Shown here piece by piece: positions 30,974 to 43,131 of a stretch of 64,000 bases of DNA. Position numbers and translations under genes: made by a program. Each line of letters starts with the position of its first letter. Positions within the stretch are counted from its first letter, which is position 1. The stretch is from an uncultured Prochlorococcus sp. (GTDB taxonomy: Bacteria > Cyanobacteriota > Cyanobacteriia > PCC-6307 > Cyanobiaceae), in NCBI GenBank assembly GCA_902626435.1, contig CACOFO010000001.1, positions 1 to 64,000 on the forward strand, written 5' to 3'. The notes beneath the pieces were generated by a model. It was not told the DNA's origin and made no database searches. It was given only the letters and a program-made list of their open reading frames with translations.

Positions 30974-31047
30974 AGATTGAGTATTGGCGTGTTTTTAAAA
31001 AAAATGGAAGAATAAATCAAAACAGATTTATTATTTAATTTATCTTA

Positions 31048-32025
31048 ATGGAACCAAGTGTTTACGTTTTAATTTTGCTCATTTTTATTATTTTAATTGG
31101 GTCAGCATGTTGTTCGGGAGTAGAAGCGGCTTTTTTAGCTGTAAATTCAATTAGAATTTTGGAAATAGCCTCAAAACAGAAGCCTAAAAGTTCTGCGAAT
31201 CAACTGCTTAAACTTAGGAAACATCTTGGGAGAACATTAACTGTAATTACAATTACTAATAATGGATTTAATATAATCGGAAGCCTTATTTTAGGTGTAT
31301 ACGGAGCGCTAATTATTCAAAGTAGTTATGGCTTAACCCTTTTTTCAATTGCTTTTTATATACTTGTTGTTTTAGTTGGAGAAGTACTACCCAAAGCTCT
31401 TGGTACGAGATTCTCAATACAAATAGCATTATCATCAGTTCCAATCCTGCATATATTGAATACTTTAATGAGGCCATTCTTAGTTTTAATAGAGCGAATA
31501 TTTCCAGTTATTACTGCGGAAAATGAAATTTCAACCGATGAAGAGGAAATTAGACAAATGGCAAAAATTGGAAGTCAGAAAGGGTTGATAGAAGCTGATG
31601 AAGCTGCAATGATATTTAAGGTTTTTCAATTAAATGATTTAAAAGCCAAAGATTTAATGATCCCCAGAGTATCAGCACCTTGTCTTGATGGATCTTCAAA
31701 TCTTGAAGAAATTTCAAAACTTATAATGTCAGATAACTCACCATGGTGGGTTATTTTGGGAGATAAAGTTGACAAAATCCAAGGAGTAGTTAAACGTGAA
31801 AATATTTTAGAAGAATTAATTAATGGGAAAAATAAAATATTATTATCAGAAATTTGCGAACCTGTTGACTACATTCCAGAAATGATAAAAGCAGATCAAT
31901 TATTAACAAGATTTGACAAGAACCATAAAGGAGTGAAAGTAGTAGTAGATGAATTTGGTGGATTCGTGGGGATTATTAGTGCAGAAGCTGTGTTATCTGT
32001 ATTAGCTGGTTGGTGGAAAAAATAA
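31048..32025 (+). CDS. CNNM/DUF21 + CBS domain transporter-like protein
   Basis: ORF 325 aa; CNNM membrane domain and CBS pair. Confidence 0.9.
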   Translation: MEPSVYVLILLIFIILIGSACCSGVEAAFLAVNSIRILEIASKQKPKSSANQLLKLRKHLGRTLTVITITNNGFNIIGSLILGVYGALIIQSSYGLTLFSIAFYILVVLVGEVLPKALGTRFSIQIALSSVPILHILNTLMRPFLVLIERIFPVITAENEISTDEEEIRQMAKIGSQKGLIEADEAAMIFKVFQLNDLKAKDLMIPRVSAPCLDGSSNLEEISKLIMSDNSPWWVILGDKVDKIQGVVKRENILEELINGKNKILLSEICEPVDYIPEMIKADQLLTRFDKNHKGVKVVVDEFGGFVGIISAEAVLSVLAGWWKK

Positions 32026-32028
32026 AAA

Positions 32029-33270
32029 ATGGAACAATTTAAAATTAATAAAAATTATTTACTTTTAAAAAATTGGTGGGAGGCTCTTGATCTTACCAAT
32101 TATGAAAAAAGTTTTTTTAATAGAGAAATAATTTCTTTTAATCAACAACTTTTTAGGCTCAAAGAAAATAAAATAATAATTGGTGCATATGGTAAATCAG
32201 GCGTAGGTAAATCCTCTGTTTTAAATTCTTTATTGAAAAAAAATATATTTAAAACAGATATTATTAACGGTTCTACAAGTGAAATTCAGTCTAAAGAATG
32301 GAACCTTAAAGGTCAAGTACTAAAAAGTATAGAGTTACTAGATTCGCCAGGATTTGATTTATGCGATATTAAATTCCCAGATAAAATCTACTATCGCATA
32401 AATCATTCAGATCTAATTTTATTTGTAGTTGCAGGAGATATTAATAGAAATGAAGTAAGCGAAATTAGCTCATTTATTAAAGATGGGAAAAAAATTATTT
32501 TAATTTTAAATAAAATCGATCTTTTTAAAAAAAAAGGATTAAAAGAAATAATAGAAAATATACGGTTAAAGCTCCCAAGTGAGTTAAATATTCCAATCAT
32601 TATTAATCATGAAAACAATCTTAAAGACTACATAACAAAAATAATCAATCAATATGGAAAGACTTTATTAACATTAAATTCTCTCCAATTAGCTGATAAG
32701 TTGTTTCTAAAGATAAAAGAGCAAAGACTAAAAAGACGGCGGAACTTGGCTCAGTCAACTATTGGCAAATTTACAACTTTAAAAGCATCGGCAGTAGCTC
32801 TGAATCCTTTTATTTTGATTGATGTCGCTGGTAGTTTTGCGCTAGATACTGCATTAATAAGGGAATTAAGTAAGGTTTATGGCTTAAATTTAAAGAGTGA
32901 ATCTACGAGAAAAATATTCCAAAATATATCTATCAATAATTTATTTTTGGGATTCACTCAAGTTAGTATCAATACATCTTTCAACCTTATCAAGAAAGTA
33001 ATTTTATTTTCAGCACCTTTTACTAACGGGCTATCATTAATACCATATGGACCAATCGCAATTATTCAAGCAGCAATCGCAGTGCACTCTACAAAAAACC
33101 TTGGGAAATTAGCAGCCAAAGAGATATTTATAAGAAGCAAGTCTTCTTATATAGAGCCTTCTATTATGATCCAAAATATATCTTTCAAAGAACCAGATAT
33201 TTTTAACCACATTAATATTTATTTATCAAAGAGGAACTTAAATAAAAATTTTGTGAGTTTACTTCCTTAA
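32029..33270 (+). CDS. GTPase (Era/dynamin-like, DUF697-type C-terminus)
   Basis: ORF 413 aa; GKSGVGKSSVLN, DSPGFD, NKID. Confidence 0.88.
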   Translation: MEQFKINKNYLLLKNWWEALDLTNYEKSFFNREIISFNQQLFRLKENKIIIGAYGKSGVGKSSVLNSLLKKNIFKTDIINGSTSEIQSKEWNLKGQVLKSIELLDSPGFDLCDIKFPDKIYYRINHSDLILFVVAGDINRNEVSEISSFIKDGKKIILILNKIDLFKKKGLKEIIENIRLKLPSELNIPIIINHENNLKDYITKIINQYGKTLLTLNSLQLADKLFLKIKEQRLKRRRNLAQSTIGKFTTLKASAVALNPFILIDVAGSFALDTALIRELSKVYGLNLKSESTRKIFQNISINNLFLGFTQVSINTSFNLIKKVILFSAPFTNGLSLIPYGPIAIIQAAIAVHSTKNLGKLAAKEIFIRSKSSYIEPSIMIQNISFKEPDIFNHINIYLSKRNLNKNFVSLLP

Positions 33271-33271
33271 C

Positions 33272-33850
33272 ATGGAAAAAGGCGTTGCTTTATTTGGTAC
33301 CAGTGCAGATCCACCTACAATTGGTCATAAAAAAATACTTGAAGAATTATCCAAAATTTATGCTTTTACAGTTAGTTATGTAAGTAATAACCCAAACAAA
33401 AATCACAAAGAGAATATCTCTATTCGTAGCCATTTATTAAAAACTCTTATTGAAGATTTAGATAATCCAAAAATTTTATTTAATCAAAGTGTTAGTAGCC
33501 AATGGGCAGTAGAGTCAATTAAAAAATGTAAAAGAATTTATGAATTTAATAATTTAGATTTTGTTATTGGGAGTGATTTAATTAAAGATATTTTCCATTG
33601 GAAAAATTTTGACAAAATCATTAAGGAGGTAAGTTTTTTTATAATTTCAAGAGACGGATATCCTGTTGAAACAAATACGTTTAAAATGTTAGAAACTTAT
33701 AATGTGAAGTTTAAGATTTCAACTATAAAAATCCCAGAAATTTCAAGTTCTAAGTTCAGGTCAAATTTTAATTATTCTAATTTACCAACTTCATTAATAG
33801 ATATTGTTAAAAAGAATAACTTATATGAATCTACTAAATTAGCTGAATGA
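33272..33850 (+). CDS. nadD: nicotinate-nucleotide adenylyltransferase
   Basis: ORF 192 aa; ALFGTSADPPTIGHKKIL; overlaps nadE by 4 nt. Confidence 0.92.
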   Translation: MEKGVALFGTSADPPTIGHKKILEELSKIYAFTVSYVSNNPNKNHKENISIRSHLLKTLIEDLDNPKILFNQSVSSQWAVESIKKCKRIYEFNNLDFVIGSDLIKDIFHWKNFDKIIKEVSFFIISRDGYPVETNTFKMLETYNVKFKISTIKIPEISSSKFRSNFNYSNLPTSLIDIVKKNNLYESTKLAE

Positions 33851-35544
33851 AGTTTTTTCTCGCTCAAATTAATCCAGTTGTTGGAGATTTAGGGGGCAAT
33901 GCAAAAAAAATACTTTATGTTGCTTCGAAAGCTAGCTCAATTTCTGCTGATTTAGTTCTTACTCCAGAATTATCATTATGGGGATATCCTGCAAATGACT
34001 TACTTCTTAAAAAAAATTTAATCAAAAATCAATATCAAATTCTTGACCAATTAGCTTCAGACATTAATAAAAAATATGGAAACTTGAGTATTACAGTGGG
34101 AATAGCTGAGATAATAAATGATTCTTTTTTCCCAAATCTCTATAATTCTGTTGCATTGCTTGAGGGTGGTGAATGGAAAATAATTGCTCGTAAAATTATT
34201 CTTCCCAGCTATGAAGTATTTGATGAGAAAAGATACTTTAGATCAGGAGAAAAAGTTTCTGTATTAACAAAAGAAATAAATAATAAAAATTGGAGACTTG
34301 GCTTTACTATATGTGAGGATTTATGGGTAAACAAAAATATAGATGGTAGAGGAATTCATATAAAGAATCCTATTTTTGATTTAAAGAAAAAAAAAGTTGA
34401 TATCTTAGTGAATTTATCAGCCTCCCCATATACCTTCAAGAAGTTAGACCTAAGATCCAAAGTTTCCAGTTTTGCTGCTCAATATCTTCAAGTACCACTG
34501 ATATATGTCAACCAGATTGGAGCAAATGATAATTTAATTTTTGATGGAAATAGTTTTATTCTTGATAAGAATGGATCTAAAATTAAGCAATTAAAATCTT
34601 TTTCAGAAGACCTCTCCAGTTGGGATATTGAACAAACAAATCCTCAACAAAATAAATTTGAAAAGTCTGAGATGTCATCAATTTTTGATGCATTAGTCCT
34701 TGGTGTTAAGGATTATGCTCAAAAATGCGGTTTTAAAACAGCTTTAATTGGACTAAGTGGTGGCATTGATTCAGCACTAGTTTCAGCAATTGCGACAGCT
34801 GCCCTTGGCAGCAATAATATTTATTGCGTCTCAATGCCCTCTAAGTGGAGCTCATCTCATTCAAAGAGTGATGCGAAAGATTTAGCGAGTCGATTAAAAA
34901 TAAATTTCAATAGCATTCCAATTGAAAGCTTGATGAGCTCTTTTGAAGAATCTTTTTTGAAAACCATATCTTTCGAGATGGCTGAAGTAACAAATCAAAA
35001 TATTCAATCAAGGATCAGAGGAACGCTTCTAATGGCTTTAGCAAATCAAGAAAAGCATTTATTACTTTCAACAGGAAATAAATCAGAGCTAGCTGTAGGA
35101 TACTGCACACTTTATGGCGATATGAATGGGGGATTATCAGTAATTGGGGATTTATACAAAACTAATGTTTTTAAATTATGCAATTGGATTGATAGCGAAG
35201 ATTCAATCAATCATAGAAAATCATATATGTTAGATACTAATGTCAATATAATTGGAGAAAATATACGCACAAAAGCTCCAAGTGCCGAATTAGGTCCTGA
35301 TCAATTGGATACTGATTCTCTCCCACCTTATTCTATTTTAGATAATATTCTTAAAGGAATTATTGAAGAGAAAAAAGATTTACAACAACTAGAAGAAGAT
35401 GGTTATAAAAAAGAATTAATTTTAAAAATAATATCACTTATTAAAAAAGCGGAATTCAAAAGAAAGCAGGCTCCCCCTATTCTTAAACTAAGCAGTCAGT
35501 CATTGGGAAGTGACTGGAGAGTTCCAATTGCAATATCTTATTAA
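33847..35544 (+). CDS. nadE: NAD+ synthase (nitrilase + synthetase domains)
   Basis: ORF 565 aa; LIGLSGGIDSALVSAIA. Confidence 0.97.
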   Translation: MKFFLAQINPVVGDLGGNAKKILYVASKASSISADLVLTPELSLWGYPANDLLLKKNLIKNQYQILDQLASDINKKYGNLSITVGIAEIINDSFFPNLYNSVALLEGGEWKIIARKIILPSYEVFDEKRYFRSGEKVSVLTKEINNKNWRLGFTICEDLWVNKNIDGRGIHIKNPIFDLKKKKVDILVNLSASPYTFKKLDLRSKVSSFAAQYLQVPLIYVNQIGANDNLIFDGNSFILDKNGSKIKQLKSFSEDLSSWDIEQTNPQQNKFEKSEMSSIFDALVLGVKDYAQKCGFKTALIGLSGGIDSALVSAIATAALGSNNIYCVSMPSKWSSSHSKSDAKDLASRLKINFNSIPIESLMSSFEESFLKTISFEMAEVTNQNIQSRIRGTLLMALANQEKHLLLSTGNKSELAVGYCTLYGDMNGGLSVIGDLYKTNVFKLCNWIDSEDSINHRKSYMLDTNVNIIGENIRTKAPSAELGPDQLDTDSLPPYSILDNILKGIIEEKKDLQQLEEDGYKKELILKIISLIKKAEFKRKQAPPILKLSSQSLGSDWRVPIAISY

Positions 35545-36599
35545 TCACTATAAGAACACTGTTGGATTTTTTTTAAAGGCCGTTTTACTGAATCAAGGTT
35601 TATACCTTTTTTGATAGCAATAATTAGGCCTGCAGCTTCTAGGTAATTATCCACTTCAAAAAGATTGGGATAATCATAAAACTCACTTGTCACTTTTAAT
35701 GTATTTTGATTTTTTACAGAGATAATATTTAAACCTTTTTCAATTCCTGCTAGTACTGCTTCTCCACCTAGTGCCCCATTAGGAACAACAATAGTTTCAA
35801 TCTGATCAGGGTGTAGTGAGATTAATTCATTTTTAGCAGGCAATTCAACAATGTCAGGAGCATTGCTTAACCCAATCAATACTGATGGTAAAAAGGTGTA
35901 TCCTATTTCTTCTGAAGCTGCACGAGGATCTAATTTTTTATTCAATTCAATTGGATTTAAAGCAGGTGCGTGAGCACAAGGAACTTTTAGGAATTTGCTT
36001 ATTAAATGACTTATAACTGCTTCGACTCCAGAGATAGGATCTACCCCTTTTCCCTCTCGATAAATATTTGTTTCTGAAGAATCTGAATCATCTGGAAATT
36101 TTGCCACAATTGCTATAGCCGTAACTCCTTTTTCTATTAAACATTTTCCAGCATCAATTAGAGTATCAGGATTTTCAATTATGCCACCACTTATTTTTGA
36201 CGAGTCAGAATCAATAACTATGTTTAATGGCTTTTTTGTAATTACATAAGAATGAACATTAATCCCTAAAGTAGAAACACATGCATCAGCAACTTGTAAA
36301 TGTCTTACTAAGATTTCACTTTCAATGGCTGAATCAAAAATTATCCCAATTTTCTGTTGCTTTACCTTTTTTAAAGCGACTTCTCCTTTAGCAAGTCGGT
36401 CTAGACAATAACCTTCAACATAAAAAATATTTTTATCTTTTTCAGAAAGAGAGCCGCCATTCATAACATTTGGATGAGTAATTAAACATCCACTTGCCGA
36501 TGCTAATAATTTAGCGGTAGGAAGTGCATCCCCAGCAAAACCTCCTACTTCACAACCAATACCAGTTGGTATGATGAATATTGTTGGTGAATTTTCCAT
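35541..36599 (-). CDS. DUF3326-like conserved protein
   Basis: ORF 352 aa; FIIPTGIGCEVGGFAGDALPTAKLLA. Confidence 0.8.
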   Translation of the reverse strand: MENSPTIFIIPTGIGCEVGGFAGDALPTAKLLASASGCLITHPNVMNGGSLSEKDKNIFYVEGYCLDRLAKGEVALKKVKQQKIGIIFDSAIESEILVRHLQVADACVSTLGINVHSYVITKKPLNIVIDSDSSKISGGIIENPDTLIDAGKCLIEKGVTAIAIVAKFPDDSDSSETNIYREGKGVDPISGVEAVISHLISKFLKVPCAHAPALNPIELNKKLDPRAASEEIGYTFLPSVLIGLSNAPDIVELPAKNELISLHPDQIETIVVPNGALGGEAVLAGIEKGLNIISVKNQNTLKVTSEFYDYPNLFEVDNYLEAAGLIIAIKKGINLDSVKRPLKKIQQCSYSD

Positions 36600-36627
36600 T
36601 ATTAAAAATATTTCAAATTTTTATTTT

Positions 36628-36819
36628 TTAATTAGCTAAGACAGCTTTAATTTTAAGTTTTTTTGTTCCAAAAGAGTCAATAGAATTTTGAATATCAACA
36701 ATTGACCATCGAATAACATCACCTTTTTTTTCTAAATTTGCAATAATAAATTCTCTTAAATTTTTTAATTTCATTGAAACTGGCCAATCTAAATAAAAAT
36801 CAACTGAACTTAATTTCAT
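36628..36819 (-). CDS. small conserved hypothetical protein
   Basis: ORF 63 aa. Confidence 0.65.
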   Translation of the reverse strand: MKLSSVDFYLDWPVSMKLKNLREFIIANLEKKGDVIRWSIVDIQNSIDSFGTKKLKIKAVLAN

Positions 36820-36821
36820 TT

Positions 36822-37141
36822 TTAATATTTACCAAATTGTTCGTTATGATAGTCATTTTCGACTTCTTTACCAATAACAATATTCAAATCTGACTTGGGA
36901 TATGCCACACACAAAAGTGCAAAGCCATTTTCCCTCAAATTATCATTTAATCCCATAGCATCTCCTTGATCTACAGAACCTTCCAATATCATGGATGCAT
37001 AATCTGTATAAACTCCTGAACAACAACTATTTGGTAAATCTATTCCATTCATTTGTGCCGCTGAAATAATTTCTTGATCTTCAGAACATAAAAAACTAAA
37101 GTCTTTTGTTCAAATAGAACTTTGATATTGTATTCAGGCAT
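36822..37141 (-). pseudogene. 2Fe-2S plant-type ferredoxin relic: 1-nt frameshift near 37098-37100 and two Cys-to-Tyr changes at ligand positions
   Basis: Inserting one T restores MPEYNIKVLFEQKTFSFLCSEDQEIISAAQMNGIDLPNSCCSGVYTDYASMILEGSV...LLCVAYPKSDLN; expected C-x4-C-x2-C reads CCSGVYTDY. Confidence 0.85.
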
Positions 37142-37157
37142 ATCCTAAATCTTATTA

Positions 37158-38108
37158 CTAAACTGCAGAACCACCTACAACTTCTAATATTTCTTGAGTA
37201 ATAGCTGCTTGTCTGGCCTTGTTATAGGTTAGATTCAAAGTACTTGCTAATTCTTTAGCATTATCACTCGCATTATTCATAGCGGTCATCCTACAAGCGA
37301 GTTCTGAAGCTGCGGACTCTTGAAGAGCTCTGAGGACCTGATTCTGCAAATATAATGGTAACAATGAATCTAATAGTTGATCAGGACTTTGTTCAAAAAC
37401 AATATCTGATGGCAACTTCTCTGAATCACTTTTTTCGATATTTGATTTTTCAACAAGCAGCTTACTATCTTTCGTAGTCAACCTAAAAATTTCATCGTTT
37501 TCCTCAGCAATTCCTTGGGGATCAAGTGGCAATAATGTTTGAACGACAGGGGCGCAGCTAACTAGAGTGATGAATTTCGTGTAAATAATTTCCACCCTAT
37601 CAGAACTTTCTGAAAGGAATTCAGCTAAAATCTCATTTGTAACTCCCTCTGAGTCCTTGACTGTAGGCACCTGTTCTAGTTCTTTGAATGTACTTTTAAT
37701 TACATATCTATCCTTTCTATTTTGAAAATATCCAATAGCTTTCTTTCCTACTAAAATCAAATTTGGTTGATACCCTTGTTTGACTAGATCTGCGTATCTA
37801 ATTTCTACTTTTTTTATTATATTTGTGTTGTAACCACCGCATAAACCTCTATCTGCAGTAATGCAAACCAAAGTAATGGTCTTTACCTCTCTTTTAGTTA
37901 ATAAAGGAGAGTCGACAGCCTCAAATTGTACTCTAGATTGTATATTTTCTAAAACCCGGGCAAGTTTATCTGCAAAGGGTCTACTTTTTAGAACTTGATC
38001 TTGTGCTCTTCTTACTTTTGCAGCAGCAACAAGTCTCATAGCCTCCGTTATTTTCCTAGTGTTTTTAACGGAAACAATTCGATCTCTAATCTCTTTAAGA
38101 TTTGCCAT
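37158..38108 (-). CDS. atpG: ATP synthase F1 subunit gamma
   Basis: ORF 316 aa; [30 protein letters not shown]. Confidence 0.98.
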   Translation of the reverse strand: MANLKEIRDRIVSVKNTRKITEAMRLVAAAKVRRAQDQVLKSRPFADKLARVLENIQSRVQFEAVDSPLLTKREVKTITLVCITADRGLCGGYNTNIIKKVEIRYADLVKQGYQPNLILVGKKAIGYFQNRKDRYVIKSTFKELEQVPTVKDSEGVTNEILAEFLSESSDRVEIIYTKFITLVSCAPVVQTLLPLDPQGIAEENDEIFRLTTKDSKLLVEKSNIEKSDSEKLPSDIVFEQSPDQLLDSLLPLYLQNQVLRALQESAASELACRMTAMNNASDNAKELASTLNLTYNKARQAAITQEILEVVGGSAV

Positions 38109-38126
38109 GGTATATCCTTAAATAAT

Positions 38127-39656
<1,530 letters not shown>

Positions 39657-39674
39657 TTAAGGTTGATTTAAAAG

Positions 39675-40217
39675 TTACTTGGATAGGGATAAGCCAAGTT
39701 TTTTTATTTGTGAAGCAAGGGAAGCATCAATTACTTTTGATCCTACACTGGCAACGAAACCACCAATAAGAGATGGGTCAATTTTAGTTACAAGTTCTAA
39801 TTTTTCAGTTCCAGCAATATTGATGATTTTTTTGGTAATTAAACCTTTCTGTTCATCAGTAAGCTCGACTGCAGAAGTAACAGTTGCCAAAGCAATATTA
39901 CTATTTTCTCGGTAAATCTCTAAAAACCTATCAAGAATTGAAGTAAGAATTCCAATTCTTTGCCTATCGGCTAATAATTTCAAGAAATTTAGTAAAGAAG
40001 GATTAACCTTATTTGAAAAAATTTCAATAATGATTTTCTTCTTAGCATCTGTCTCTAAAATGGGAGAGGATAGTGCCTTCTCTAATTCAGGAGAATCATT
40101 TATTAATTCCAAGAGTTGTTTAACATCAGAAACCATCTCTTCAGTTTGCGAATTTTCATTCACAACTTGAAGTAACGCCTCTGCGTATGGTGTAGTGACT
40201 GAATTTAAAAGTGGCAT
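39675..40217 (-). CDS. atpH: ATP synthase F1 subunit delta
   Basis: ORF 180 aa; position and OSCP-like sequence. Confidence 0.97.
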   Translation of the reverse strand: MPLLNSVTTPYAEALLQVVNENSQTEEMVSDVKQLLELINDSPELEKALSSPILETDAKKKIIIEIFSNKVNPSLLNFLKLLADRQRIGILTSILDRFLEIYRENSNIALATVTSAVELTDEQKGLITKKIINIAGTEKLELVTKIDPSLIGGFVASVGSKVIDASLASQIKKLGLSLSK

Positions 40218-40729
40218 TAGTTCCCCTCAATATTGTTAATTGATTGAGTTACCAAATTTTCTTGTGTTGTCTTATCAAGTCGATTTGGAAGAGAATCTAA
40301 AGCTTTTTTAATAGCTAGTTCAACAGCTTCTTTTCGAAGTTGAGAAATTGCTCTGGATGCTTCAGAGCTCTCATCAGATATTGCACTTTGTTTAATTCGT
40401 GCCATCTCTTCTATAGCTTTTTTCTCACTTTCCATTCTGATTGATTCAGATCTTTTAAGTGAATCTGCTTTTATTTGAGAAGCTTTTTCTTCTGCTGAAG
40501 ATAAGTCTTTCTTTGCCTTCTCTAAAGCTTGAGTAGCTTTGAGGAGTCGGTCTTCAGCATCTTTTAATTCAAGAAGAATTCCTTCTCTCCTTTTTTGAAG
40601 CATCTTACCTAGGAAACCCGGCAAAAATTTATAAAGGCCGAAAACTACTACAGCCCAATTAAGGATATTAGTTTCAAATAAATTGAAATTAAATCCAAAA
40701 CCTTCTGTAGCTAAAAGAGTTAAATTCAT
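40217..40729 (-). CDS. atpF: ATP synthase F0 subunit b
   Basis: ORF 170 aa in atp operon. Confidence 0.96.
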   Translation of the reverse strand: MNLTLLATEGFGFNFNLFETNILNWAVVVFGLYKFLPGFLGKMLQKRREGILLELKDAEDRLLKATQALEKAKKDLSSAEEKASQIKADSLKRSESIRMESEKKAIEEMARIKQSAISDESSEASRAISQLRKEAVELAIKKALDSLPNRLDKTTQENLVTQSINNIEGN

Positions 40730-41187
40730 TTTTCTAGAATCAATCTATTAACAATAAGTTCGCTTAAATCATCAGCCTGTTTAGAAAGTTGATCACGAGC
40801 AGCATTCGTCTGATTTTCAATTTCTAGCCTTGCTTTTTCTTTTGAAGCATTTGCCTCATTGTTGGCAAGTTCTAGTGCTTCTTTATAAAGCTTTTCAGAC
40901 TCATTCTCAGCTTCGCTCACAATTTTTAGGGCTTCTGTTCGAGCACTTTGAAGCTGAGTTAATAAATCAGCTTCTAATTTTTCAACTTCTGAAAGTTTAT
41001 TTTTCGCCTCAATAATATTGTTACTTACAAACTTTTCTCTTTTTTCAACAACATTGCCAACAGGCTTAAAAAAGAGAGAATTTAATATGTAAGTAAGAGC
41101 AACTACTTGTATTGCCATTAGCGGCAAAGTGGCATTTATATCAAATAATCCACCTTCTGTAGCACCAAAATAATTAAAGGCCAACAT
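40726..41187 (-). CDS. atpF': ATP synthase F0 subunit b'
   Basis: ORF 153 aa in atp operon; 4-nt overlap with atpF. Confidence 0.94.
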   Translation of the reverse strand: MLAFNYFGATEGGLFDINATLPLMAIQVVALTYILNSLFFKPVGNVVEKREKFVSNNIIEAKNKLSEVEKLEADLLTQLQSARTEALKIVSEAENESEKLYKEALELANNEANASKEKARLEIENQTNAARDQLSKQADDLSELIVNRLILEK

Positions 41188-41255
41188 ATGATTCGGTTGA
41201 AATTAAAAAATTAAATTTAAATATTGCTAATAAGAAATAAAAGCAATATTAACTT

Positions 41256-41519
<264 letters not shown>

Positions 41520-41666
41520 TTAATACTTGTGATAAATCTTTTTGTCATACACGCTTGGACATTCTTTTAATTTAAGAATGGGTCTGATATTCTCAGACCT
41601 ACGCGATTAGATATTTTGCCAGATTACAGACACTTTGTAAAAGCGTTTGATTGTATTAGAAGACAG

Positions 41667-42392
41667 CTAATGATGTTCTTCAACAGCTTCTCCTATGTAG
41701 TAGGCAGCAAGAGTTGCGAAAATCAATGCCTGAATTGCACTAGTAAATAATCCTAGAAACATAACAGGTATTGGCAGAATTAGTGGAACTAAGAATACTA
41801 AAACACCAACAACTAGTTCATCAGCCAAAATATTTCCAAATAGCCTGAAAGATAGTGATAAAGGTTTAGTAAAGTCCTCTAGAATTTTAAAAGGAAGCAT
41901 AATTGGAGTTGGGTGAACATAGTATTCGAAGTATCTCCAACCCTTATTACTCAAACCTGCATAGAAATAAGAAAGTGAAACCAATAAAGCCAAGGCTATT
42001 GTTGTATTTATATCTGCGGTAGGTGCGCCCAATTCGCCACTTGGTAACTCAATCAATCTCCAAGGAATTAAAGCTCCTCCCCAATTACTCACAAAGACGA
42101 ATAAAAATAAAGTACCTATAAATGGCATCCAATCTCTATAAACTTTTTCACCTATTTGAGTCCTCGCTAGATCTCGTATATAATCCCAGAGAAATTCAAG
42201 CAGGTTTTGAAGGCCCTTAGGATCATTTTCCATTTTTTTAGTTCCTAAAGAAATAAAAACTAATAAAGCTCCTAATAAAATCCAAGATGTCAAAAATACC
42301 TGCCCATGAAGCCTGATATTTCCAATTTGCCAATAAAGATGTTGACCAACTTCTAATGCTGCAAAACTAGTTAGCAAGGAATTAAAGAACAT
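41667..42392 (-). CDS. atpB: ATP synthase F0 subunit a
   Basis: ORF 241 aa; [20 protein letters not shown]. Confidence 0.98.
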   Translation of the reverse strand: MFFNSLLTSFAALEVGQHLYWQIGNIRLHGQVFLTSWILLGALLVFISLGTKKMENDPKGLQNLLEFLWDYIRDLARTQIGEKVYRDWMPFIGTLFLFVFVSNWGGALIPWRLIELPSGELGAPTADINTTIALALLVSLSYFYAGLSNKGWRYFEYYVHPTPIMLPFKILEDFTKPLSLSFRLFGNILADELVVGVLVFLVPLILPIPVMFLGLFTSAIQALIFATLAAYYIGEAVEEHH

Positions 42393-42438
42393 TTGATTTG
42401 AATAAGAGATTAGTAAATTTTTTAGAAAAAAAATTCAC

Positions 42439-42915
42439 CTAGGAGCGTGAAAAATAAAAAATGAGTGAAGGTTTATAAATGAAAAAACCTATCATTGCAG
42501 GAAAAATATCTAAAGATCCTAGCTTGCTTGCAAAAATAAAGAGGCAAACTGGAACTAATAGTTGCAATTTTGATACACCTGATGATTCTTTACCAAGTTT
42601 CCCCACACTTTTAGCAAGCAAACGGAGGTAAAAAATACCGGCAATTGCACCTATAAAAATACTAAAACCAAACGTAAATCCTAGAAAAATTCCAGTTATT
42701 GATGCTAATAAAAGAGAGACAATAAAAGTAATCCCGAAAATTGTTAATTGCAATTTTGTATATTCATCATTTTGAGAAAGCAAATTATCTATTTGGTTGG
42801 CAATACCAGATTTACTTTCTTTAACGATCGAATTATCTAAGGATTGAGGAAATTGAACATTCTGATCAGAAGGATGCTCAAGTTTTTTTCTATTTGAGTC
42901 CACTGATGTGAACAT
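42439..42915 (-). CDS. atp1: ATP synthase protein I-like
   Basis: ORF 158 aa at head of atp operon, four TM segments. Confidence 0.85.
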   Translation of the reverse strand: MFTSVDSNRKKLEHPSDQNVQFPQSLDNSIVKESKSGIANQIDNLLSQNDEYTKLQLTIFGITFIVSLLLASITGIFLGFTFGFSIFIGAIAGIFYLRLLAKSVGKLGKESSGVSKLQLLVPVCLFIFASKLGSLDIFPAMIGFFIYKPSLIFYFSRS

Positions 42916-43131
42916 AGTTTAGAAACCCTCTCTGTATGGTTTGAAGTAAGTATATAAACTCACGGAATCTATCACGGAGAGGTCCCTTTTAGCTAGTTTT
43001 TTTCTATAAAAAATTAATTCTTAAGATTTATGATGAATTTATAGACCATTTTTTACTTTATTCTTCGAGAAAAAAATCATGAAAAGTTATCTTTTAAATT
43101 GTTTTAACACTTTAAAACGTTAATAAAAGAC

